DNA from: Blasia pusilla | Taxonomy: Eukaryota > Marchantiophyta > Marchantiopsida > Blasiales | NCBI GenBank assembly: GCA_050084515.1 | Contig: CM114272.1 | Span: 6,696,001-6,760,000, forward strand | Reading direction: 5' to 3' | Length of the DNA stretch: 64,000 bases | Shown: one piece after another, positions 56,813 through 64,000 of the stretch | Numbering within the stretch: position 1 is the first letter of the stretch | Layout: each line of letters starts with the position of its first letter | Notes under the pieces: generated by a model | Told to the model about the DNA's origin: nothing | What the model saw: the letters and a program-made list of their open reading frames with translations, nothing else | Databases searched by the model: none | Translations under genes and position numbers: made by a program

Positions 56813-59730
56813 CTACTCTAGGGCTATGGTTGGGTCGAGTGGGTTAAGATGTAGGCAGTAATTTGGTGGCTCAAGAGTTCTAAACCGAGTGGATTGTTGA
56901 AGATTTCGTATTGCAATTGTTTCATCATCTGAGGAAAAGTATGAACTATCCATCCCATTATTGATAGATTGAGAGTTTGGAACAACATGTATGAGAATCT
57001 CATTATCACCAGGCTCGTCTATTGAGTCCACTCTTTCAACATTCAAAGATTGCGCAGGAGAATCCCTTTGTGGTACACTAGACTCACTGGAATAATTCTG
57101 AATTCCTACCAGTGCAAAAATTTGGGGGTCGTACATTGTGTTTGCAAAAGTGCTAGGTAGATTCGCTTGGATTGAAGTCCTCCGTTGTTGCCCTTCTTTG
57201 TGCTCTTGAATCCAATTTTCCATTACATAGTCATCTTCGTCTTTTCCATAAGGGCTAAACCTTGAAGGACACATAGGCCCCTTGGAATCAGTTTTCAGTG
57301 TCTCCGATATGATTATCTAGCCTCCCTTCGGTGCCATACATTCCACACAGCACATCCACATCCTCTAGGTCCTCATCTTGCAAGTCAAGGTTATCTTAAT
57401 GATAACCATCATAGTTTCTTGCATGTAAGCTAGTCTCACTACCATCTTCTACAACCCTTGTAGCTTGTTCTTGTCCATCCCTTTCAGATAAGTATTGCTC
57501 ATACAAGAGTGTTTTTCTTGATTTCTGCGAAAGACCCTTGTCTCCAAACCTTGAGTTTGTGTAGTTATACACCAAATCTCTGGCATGTTGGTTGGTCAAT
57601 TTATTCTTGTGCTTATTGTGGATAAAACCCTAACTACTCAAATTTCTCTCCGATGAAGAGGAAGAAACCACTTGTGCTAATATGGACTCAACCATAGAGC
57701 GTAATGCTGGGGCACCTTGACCATGCACGCTTTACCAATCAGAGGGGATAAGTAATTCAACAACTTCCCTACCAAACTCATCCACAAATAGTTCCTAATG
57801 GTTCATGATGTTGCCCAAGTCACGCAAACAAGTACCTACATAAGAATAGGCCTCGGTGATATTGAGGCCATGCACCCCTTTTGCATAAAGTTTGACATAT
57901 TGTTTGAAATCTCTCATGCAGTGCGGGCAGGTACGAGCTAGGATGGGCAGGCACGGGCTTGAGGCCGGCTGTGAGCCCGTACCTAGAGCCCGCAAAATTT
58001 GGTCCGCCAGACCAAATTTTTGTGGGCCTCAAGCCCGCAACCAGGGCCTACAAGGTGGGCTTGAGGACCCCCGCCAAGCCTGCCCTAGGCCAGGTTGCGT
58101 GCCACGCAACGGATACGGGCTGCGAGTGAGCTTGGGTGCGAGCTTGGATGCAGGCCCGCACGGAGATGTCGGTGGACACACACTTTGACTGTATGCAATC
58201 TTGCACACTGGGCCATGGAATTAGAAGAAAAGAATATATCTCTTCCATTATCTCAAATATACAGTAATAAATACGCCCCATCATTAGTTCATGACCATCA
58301 CACTCTCTCAAAAAAATAATAGTTGCCAAAGCTACAACAAAAAATTATTCACCTTCTATCCAAAATTCGTAATTAACCACAATAGTCTCAATCTCTCGTG
58401 CCTTCTCCCTTTGCCTCCCATCCCTTCCATTAAAATACTCCCTAAAAGTATTTGTGGCAACCATGGCATAGAATGCCTCCCTCATTTCTAAGACACATCC
58501 AAACATGATAATTGTTTTTGCAAAGCGTGTGTTTGTAGGAAGCAACCATCATCTTTTCACTCGATTGGTTTCCATGAATTTGGCCATCACCCAAGTTCTA
58601 GTCTTCACAAAGACTACCATCTCACGAGCTTGTGCTTGAATCCTGTCCACCCAAGGCCATTTATCCCATTCTTTGCTTACCAAATCAAGAGAATGTGATA
58701 TACATCCATCCCAAAGAATATGAGGAAACTTGCTTTGATAAGCTTCCTTATTGCTAGCTCATTGCTAGCATTGTCTATCATAAGTTGGAACATATTCTTT
58801 AGACTAATGCGCATGATAGTCCACTCTATGTGACCTACCAACCATTCAGCCGTTTGGGAACCCCCCTTCGTGTCTATCGACTCAATCATGACCTCACCCT
58901 ATGGACCGAGACCATGATGTTCCCTAAAGACTCAATCCTCACATTGGTCCAATAATTTAGGATAATTTTAGTCCGTAAAGGAAAATGATCTAATATACCA
59001 TCCACATTTCTCCTTCATCTTTTTGATATGTTTCTCAAGTAGAATGGCGCAACAAATTGGAACTAGGGCCTAAATAACTCTTCATCTTTGTTGTTTCCAA
59101 AATTTCTTGCTTGAAAGCATCTTGTCATACTACGTTAAATAATTTTCCACATTTGTAGAAACACTTCGCCCACATGTCATTTGCAACTTCTATTCCTTGG
59201 ATGTTAAAAGAATCCCTTAGATCAACTTGCTTCTTTCCAATGCTACTAGTCCCTCTATTCGACTCAGCAACTCCTCTGCATTCGTCGAGACTGTCACACG
59301 GTGTCATGTCTGCAATCCCATCAATATTTGACACAATATAAATAATATTTCTTGTCTGTTGCAAACGTATTTGTAATGGCGCATTCTCCTCCACTTCACT
59401 CGAGGATCTCCCTTCCCTTCTTTGACCATTTCCTACTAGAGCCTTGTTGCGGAGATCCCGTTGCACACTAGAAGGGATCTTCACACATAATTTGGCATGA
59501 TGGGTATCATGATTCCCATCCTTTGTCTTTTGTCTCTCTCATGTAAAATGCTCCACCATCCAAGTGCTATGATAGGATTTCATATAATAGAAACAATGCT
59601 TATAATGCCATTTGCTTGATCTTCCACCTTCCACCTTCCACCTTCCCTCTGTACTTCTTCCCAAAGTTCCTTCACGATTTGTTGGAGATATCTGGCTTAG
59701 ATCATGACTACAGACAGATACTAACCCCAC
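56813..59730 (-). pseudogene. hAT transposase pseudogene (BED finger, DUF659, C-terminal dimerisation domain)
   Basis: Minus strand, in order: a BED-type zinc finger (59,650-59,480) reading KWHYKHCFYYMKSYHS...MVEHFT, first Cys now Tyr; a linker with CVKIPSSVQRDLRNKAL; a DUF659 segment (58,889-58,677) with NMFQLMIDNASNELAIRKLI, whose DNA(S/A)N Asp is catalytic; NTRFAKTIIMFGCVLEMREA (58,540-58,480); GRIYYCIFEIMEEIYSF (about 58,270-58,220). After an insertion come VDEFGREVVELLIPSDW (57,790-57,740), ALRSMVESILAQVVSSSSSE and RNLSSxGFIHNKHKNKLTNQ, the hAT C-terminal dimerisation domain, and an acidic tail. Stops and frame changes occur throughout. Tail frame 57,274-56,813 is open. Confidence 0.85.
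57930..58203. mobile_element. Short hAT-type element inserted in the hAT transposase (copy F2)
   Basis: The right end GTATGCAATCTTG (58,191-58,203) is a family terminus. Inside are GATGTCGGTGGACACACA and a GC-rich interior of GGGCTTGAGG/AGCCCGCAA words. The transposase reading is interrupted exactly across this segment (MEEIYSF before, RDFKQYVKLYAKGVHGLN after). The left end is not clear and no target duplication could be read. Confidence 0.5.
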
Positions 59731-59739
59731 CCAATAATA

Positions 59740-60400
59740 TTTGGATAATTCGCAATAAATTTACAATGTCAATAGGAGGATATCTTGACCAATAAAATAT
59801 ATGAAAATTACACCAATTATTGGCCTTGAATGCTCCAATAAAAAACTTGGAACACTCAATATGAAGAAGAAAGATCAATATGCTAACCTAAATAGTTGAG
59901 ACACCTTCAATTATCAGTGTTATTTAGAGGCGAAACATATTTTCACTTGTCAAGTTCAACTATCTATGGAGAAAAGAACTTCCACAAAAGAGTAGAGAGA
60001 GGAAGACATGAAGGGGAAAAAGAGATTGTGAGGGTATACAAAAAAAATGAGCAAGTTTATATAGGGGAGGATGGAAGAAAGAGAATAAACCCTTTAGTCT
60101 TTTTCCTCATCTACTCCCCCATAAAATTTATTCCTAAACCATTTCCATTAATCATCATTTAGCAGATCTTATCTTGTTCTCCTATACTATTTCTTTTTCA
60201 TCTTTCCTAACTTCTTTACCAACTTTTATTTGTAACTAACTTATTTCCAATACAACCACCCTATTCAATTACATTTTAACATTCTTCTTTCCTCTCTCTT
60301 CCCATATTATCCCGAATTCTTTAACTACTCCCATTTGTAACTAACATATTCTCTAATACTGCTACCCTATCTTAATCTTCTACTTTTTCTCCAGCCATTA
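59740..60400. other. Upstream region of the hAT transposase
   Basis: Colinear with 19,690-20,050 upstream of the second hAT copy. It probably contains the transposase promoter and 5' leader, but no core promoter element stands out. Confidence 0.4.
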
Positions 60401-61296
60401 AGCACACGATCCCGTCCACATTTAAGCCCACACGAGGATGGCACTTAAGCTGCACCCAAGCCGGCGGAGCTTCGATTTAGCCCGTATCTTCCGAATCTGT
60501 CTCGAGCCTCAACCTGCACAGCTCGCTTGCTCCAATCCTAGGCCTGCAACCCAACAAAGTGTTATGAACCTACTCCCATTCACAACTTGTATGTTAAGAT
60601 CCTAAGCCCGCAACCCAAACCCGTGTTTTGAACCTAGTCCTGGACACGGCTCGCATAGTCTGCCCGTAAGCCCGCACCTTGCCCTCCTCGCCCATGCTAG
60701 GCCCACATGCCTGGCCTAAGCCCAAGATAGGCATGCCTGCCGTTAGCCCTCCATGTCCGCCAGCCCGTACCAGGTCTGCGATAAGCCCACTAGGCCCGCG
60801 ATAGGCCTGCCTGCCAGCCCGCACCAAGCATAAAAGCCACGCCATGCTTGCCCTCACCTCGCCGCTTGTGCGGGAGCCCGTGCCAGGCCCGCGATAGTCC
60901 CGCTTGCCAACCCGCCCTCTTCTCACGCCAGGCCTGCACTTAGCCTGTGAGGCCGGCCTGCCAACTTGTTGTCAACTTGCCAGGCCCACCCTCACCCCAC
61001 AAGCCCGCCAAGCTTGCACGGGAGACCGCAGTAGGCCCGCATGGCCAACCCTCAGCCTCCAATGTTCATGGGGGAGCCCACCATGAACCCACAAGGCAGG
61101 CGAGAGAGCTTGTCCGCGTTGCCCACGATGGTGCCCACGTCAGGCCCGCCCTCAGCCCGTGTTGTACTCATGGTCCACCTTCAACCCACCCCTTGGCCCG
61201 TAACCCTAAACCCTAAACCCTTCATCCGAGCTCACGCAGTCGACCTGGATGCCAGATTGGTGACCAGTTTTCCATATCCATTTTTGTGCAATCTTG
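60400..61296. repeat. GC-rich degenerate repeat array ending in an hAT terminus
   Basis: Dense imperfect repetition of AGGCCCGC, GCCTGCC and AGCCCGC words over about 800 bp, similar to the interiors of the short hAT elements. It includes a short CCCTAAA run (61,204-61,220) and ends in CCATTTTTGTGCAATCTTG. Long open frames here come from composition. Confidence 0.7.
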
Positions 61297-61863
61297 CTTG
61301 AGAGGGAGTCTTGAAGAGCTTGCGATGTACAATGTGTGTAGATTTTTAGTATAGCAACCTGAAAGTGTTTTATTGTGGATGTAGCTTCCTCATGGGAAGT
61401 GAACCCCGTATATCTCGTGTGATTCATAAGAGTGATTGTCCAATTTCTTCCAACACAATCCATGTTATTTTGGGAGATGATGAGGATCTTGCGATATTTG
61501 AGGTGTTGTGGAGGGGTGTATGTAAATGTGGAGAGTCCCTCCTAAGTGTTGATGGATTCCATTTTGGATCAAGGACGTTAATCACATGTAGTGAAGCATG
61601 ATGATTGAACATTGTTGACAGTGATCAACATGATTGGGATATCTCGTGCGGCCTTTCCCATATTTTTCAATTTTCATGTTTCCTATGCATATAAGGAGGC
61701 CTATTCTAGCTTGGTTTGGGATGACCAAGAACAACAATTGAAGGAGCCCAACATCGATGAGCGAGAGTGGGCAATGAGACTCTCGGTAGGAGTGACGGCA
61801 GTATCAAAGGCATCCCGACATCATGTCTTGGGTCACACAATGGGTCTGAACTACTTAACATGA
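61297..61863 (+). pseudogene. C5 cytosine DNA methyltransferase, C-terminal half
   Basis: Directly after the hAT terminus the frame reads ESLEELAMYNVCRFL, then in a shifted frame CFIVDVASSWEVN (the family's D-A-A-S-x-G-S), DSILDQGR, then MIGISRAAFPIFFNFHVSYA. The open stretch 61,612-61,863 continues with LVWDDQEQQLKEPNIDEREW and AMRLSVGVTAVSKA (family ERERAMGFPxGxT). It closes with HHVLGHTMGLNYLT, corresponding to motif X (LGxxxxLNxL). Together with 55,375-55,765 this covers the methyltransferase except the segment around motif VI. Stops near 61,577 and 61,604 disable it. Confidence 0.75.
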
Positions 61864-61978
61864 TCGTCAGCTTAGGAGTAGTTTAGCAATTTCGGATGAG
61901 GTTGCAACAAGTCATATGTGTTGCACTTGTGAGCCCCATGCCTACCGAGATGGTTTAAACAATGGCTAGAGGTAAGAC

Positions 61979-62289
61979 CATGGTTGCACAAAAATGACCA
62001 ACTCCATCCCTAGGATCAACATGGATAGACAAGTTTAGACATGTATACGGGCATGGATTACAAAAGATAAGGCCCATACTTATAATTCATGGTGGAAGGC
62101 AAGGCAAGGGTGGGTAGGGAAATAAGGGAGGAGGGAGTGGAGGTGAGAAAAGGAAGAAACAAGAAAGTGCAGATCACGAAGGCAAGTTGGGGGAATGAGA
62201 AAGAAGGGGGAGGTGGGGCCCATAAGGATAAGTCTTCTATAGAACGGATGTAAGTCCACGGACATGGACTTTATCCATATGAAACCCTG
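61979..62289. mobile_element. Short non-autonomous hAT element (copy G)
   Basis: The left end is CATGGTTGCAC and the right end ATGAAACCCTG. The flanks GGTAAGAC (61,971-61,978) and GGTGAAAC (62,290-62,297) match at 6 of 8 positions. The interior (GGCCCATACTTATAATTCAT, GGAAGGCAAGGCAAGG) is the reverse complement type of copy E. It lies between the methyltransferase end and the RT. Confidence 0.7.
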
Positions 62290-62824
62290 GGTGAAACCCT
62301 AGGACATTAACACATCACTGGTGATCGGGAGAGATACCCTTGGACTTCTTGGGATGTCATGTTGGAAGGTTAGGTGATGGCAGCCACGGCATCTAGTGTG
62401 GCATCTTGTAGACTGAGGAGGTGAGAGTTTTGAGTTGGCTATCAAGGAGCAATCGAGTATTATTATGCAAGATAGGGTTGCACCATAGCAACCACAGATA
62501 CTCGCGCTAGAGAGTCTTACAATAATCATGATGAAAACTTGGAAGCGAGATATGAGCCCTAAGTTCACAAGAGGAGATTGATGTTGGATCCATCAGTTCC
62601 TTAGGAGTGATACGAGTTCTTTTGCATTTAGTATGCATAATTTGGACACACTGAAGGATCCAAGGATCCGCATTGAGTTTTCTAGCGACACACCAATCTT
62701 TTAACGATCCTACAACTCCATTGATATGGAGTGGGACTTGATTTAGAGCATAAGTCATTACTAGGTTGGAGCAGGACTAGTGGAGATGTTTCATGGAGAG
62801 TAAACATGTGCCACTGTCATGCTT

Positions 62825-63210
62825 GCCAAGAAGGATGTGCATGGCAATTGGACGGATAGGCGCATGTGTGGAGACTACCAACCTATCAATTGGCATAAAA
62901 AGTTTGATAGGTATATCATGTCCCATGCCCACTCCTTAAGAGATCTTTGATGCTATTAGGCATGCACAAGTTTTCAATTTGTTGGATCTCTGATCTGAAT
63001 ACCATCAATTTCCTATCATTCAGGAGGATAGGAAGAAGACAAAATTTCTTCACGGGGCATCAATCCTCACGAGAAGGATTTTTTGTACTACTAGAAATTC
63101 TTAGCTTTTGGATGAAAGAATACCCCGAAAGAGTTTTGGAGGGTCATGGATAGGATCTTGGCAAGTCTGGATTTTACTAGGTGTTATATTGATGGCATCG
63201 TAGTCTTTAG
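62825..63210 (+). pseudogene. Gypsy reverse transcriptase downstream of the methyltransferase
   Basis: The frame starts AKKDVHGNWTDRRMCGDY then QPINWHKKFDRYIM, the usual gypsy K-K-D-G...C-V-D-Y-R start. A one-base shift gives PMPTPxEIFDAIRHAQVF, then NLLDLxSEYHQFPI (D of RT motif A), then FLAFGxKNTPKEF. VMDRILASLDFTRCYIDG follows, the catalytic YIDD with the second Asp changed to Gly. Similarity ends shortly after VVFSA near 63,210. The shared VMDRILAxLDFxRCYI block links it to the minus-strand gypsy at 25.7-25.9 kb. Confidence 0.88.
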
Positions 63211-63229
63211 CGCCATAGTTCAATCTAAA

Positions 63230-64000
63230 GCTAGATGAGATGTAAACATGCCTTGAGACTAACCTTAGGCAAGAAAGGGGCTTAGCTACTCACAACAAGG
63301 CAAGCGAGGTATGAGACCCATGATCCAATCTTTTATTCAAGGGCAAGAAGCAAGGACCATGTGAGTAGTTAAGACAAGTAAGACTCCATGATACTAGTCA
63401 TGAACCATGATGAGTGGCAAGACAATCATAAGATGCCAAACCGCGGGAATCAAGATGGTCGTTAGTTGAGAGACATATTGAATGTGGGTCTAAAATCTGA
63501 GGTGTATTGGGTAGTTAGGAATTTTAGAATGTGCAAGAAGACTCTATTGAGCAATCTTGGGGAATAACTAGTCAAATGTTGGTCTACGGGTTGCAAACCA
63601 AGTTTGGATTGTGGGCCAAAAAGAAGGGTTTGGGATTAACAATAAGGATGGGAATCCCATAAGTTCCTATAGGAGGTAAATACTCTTCCTTACTCCCGTT
63701 CAAGTCCATGGACAAAGAACTAACCGTGATGTGCCGTCGTATTTTAGGTTTGAGTTAAGGCACAATTTTGGACGCATCCTCAGGGAATAACCGACTTGCT
63801 TTGGTATAGGCAAGCAACTTGAGTAGATTCATTAAGGCTTGGGGAAGAGGGTTCCTAGGGAGACAATAAACACTTGGGGAAACTCGATCTGAATGGCATT
63901 TGGCATCTTCTTGGCTACCTTCAAATCGCCCAATCGATTGAGTCTGAGAGACTTTTTCTTGGAAAGCTTACGTTTTGGAGTGCTTCTAGATGAAGAAAGG
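63230..64000. other. Unassigned AT-rich stretch at the window end
   Basis: No recognised coding sequence on either strand. RNase H and integrase expected after the RT are not visible, so either the element is truncated here or another insertion begins and continues beyond the window. Confidence 0.4.

Larger units (their letters stand above)
55770..61296 (-). mobile_element. hAT element (or nested block) inserted in the methyltransferase gene
   Basis: The right end GTGCAATCTTG (61,286-61,296) is a family-type hAT terminus. Immediately after it the methyltransferase sequence resumes. The block carries an hAT transposase on the minus strand, GC-rich subterminal arrays at both sides (55.9-56.3 and 60.4-61.2 kb) and a further small hAT copy inside the transposase. 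The left terminus is not certain: the methyltransferase is lost after about 55,705-55,765, and a degraded hAT-type end appears at 55,921. An autonomous parent of the short elements A-G is the simplest reading. Confidence 0.5.
53000..63230 (+). mobile_element. Ty3/gypsy retrotransposon encoding a C5 cytosine methyltransferase (decayed, interrupted)
   Basis: Plus-strand order: gag with zinc knuckle (ending about 54,071), retropepsin-like region (about 54,650-54,930), C5 cytosine methyltransferase N-terminal half (55,375-55,705), a foreign block (about 55,770-61,296), methyltransferase C-terminal half (61,297-61,863), a short hAT element (61,979-62,289), and reverse transcriptase (62,825-63,210). 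One reading frame can be followed, with several stops, from the protease-like region straight into methyltransferase motif I, so the methyltransferase is part of the polyprotein rather than a neighbouring gene. No LTRs were identified. RNase H and integrase are not seen before the window ends. Confidence 0.75.

Noticed and set aside
55766-61300. CTTGCTTG 8-bp direct repeat as the target duplication of the hAT block
   Set aside because: The right copy overlaps the hAT terminus itself and the left copy is not followed by a matching terminus; the word is low complexity, so chance is likely.
60594-61301. Several Ala/Pro/Arg-rich frames of 60-110 codons
   Set aside because: All fall in the degenerate GC-rich hAT subterminal array; frames in several phases at once indicate composition.
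1-64000. tRNA, rRNA, CRISPR arrays and prokaryotic regulatory sites
   Set aside because: No B-box-like tRNA core in a cloverleaf context, no rRNA-like sequence and no regularly spaced short repeats were seen.

Overview
The window reads as a repeat-dominated stretch of a green-plant nuclear genome. It holds plant-type Ty1/copia, Ty3/gypsy, Mutator-like (MULE), CACTA and hAT sequences, nearly all decayed, plus short TTTAGGG-type runs. I see no intact host protein gene, no tRNA or rRNA, and no CRISPR or prokaryotic operon structure. The species cannot be named. A gypsy lineage carrying a cytosine methyltransferase hints at an early-diverging streptophyte (bryophyte or charophyte grade), but that is inference.

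Layout. 0-8.7 kb: AT-rich sequence with a dead ZNF862-type hAT transposase (4.7-6.1 kb) and two short non-autonomous hAT elements. 8.76-17.5 kb: a compositionally different, CpG-richer, repeat-poor block without convincing coding sequence; it could be regulatory, untranslated or non-coding RNA sequence. 17.5-22.5 kb: LTR copies, the 5' part of an hAT transposase gene, and nested short hAT elements. 22.5-26.0 kb (minus): a 5'-truncated gypsy element with reverse transcriptase, RNase H, integrase, a C-terminal PHD-type finger, a polypurine tract and a 3' LTR. 26.0-33.3 kb (minus): a MULE transposase split by a complete copia element (26,450-31,393, plus). 33.3-41.4 kb: mostly unassigned, with several direct repeats. 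41.4-48.7 kb: an unrecognised exon-like gene on both sides of a second copia element (minus). That copia element itself holds a 1.35 kb solo LTR in gag and a CACTA transposase fragment in its 3' LTR. 49.5-50.1 kb: a gag-like remnant. 53.0-63.2 kb (plus): a gypsy element with gag, protease and reverse transcriptase that encodes a C5 cytosine DNA methyltransferase between protease and reverse transcriptase. The methyltransferase is interrupted by about 5.5 kb of inserted sequence carrying an hAT transposase (minus).

Main points. (1) The methyltransferase-bearing gypsy element and the PHD-finger gypsy copy look like one lineage because their reverse transcriptases share a distinctive segment. 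Together they suggest the order gag-protease-C5 methyltransferase-RT-RNaseH-integrase-PHD. (2) A family of short hAT elements with terminal repeats CAAGGTTGCAC/GTGCAACCTTG and 8-bp target duplications has inserted repeatedly, including into other transposons and into itself. (3) The first copia element carries two long perfect palindromes that its sister copy lacks, and many nonsense changes of the C-to-T type.

All coordinates and translations come from reading the sequence by eye. Family names rest on recognised motifs, not database searches.
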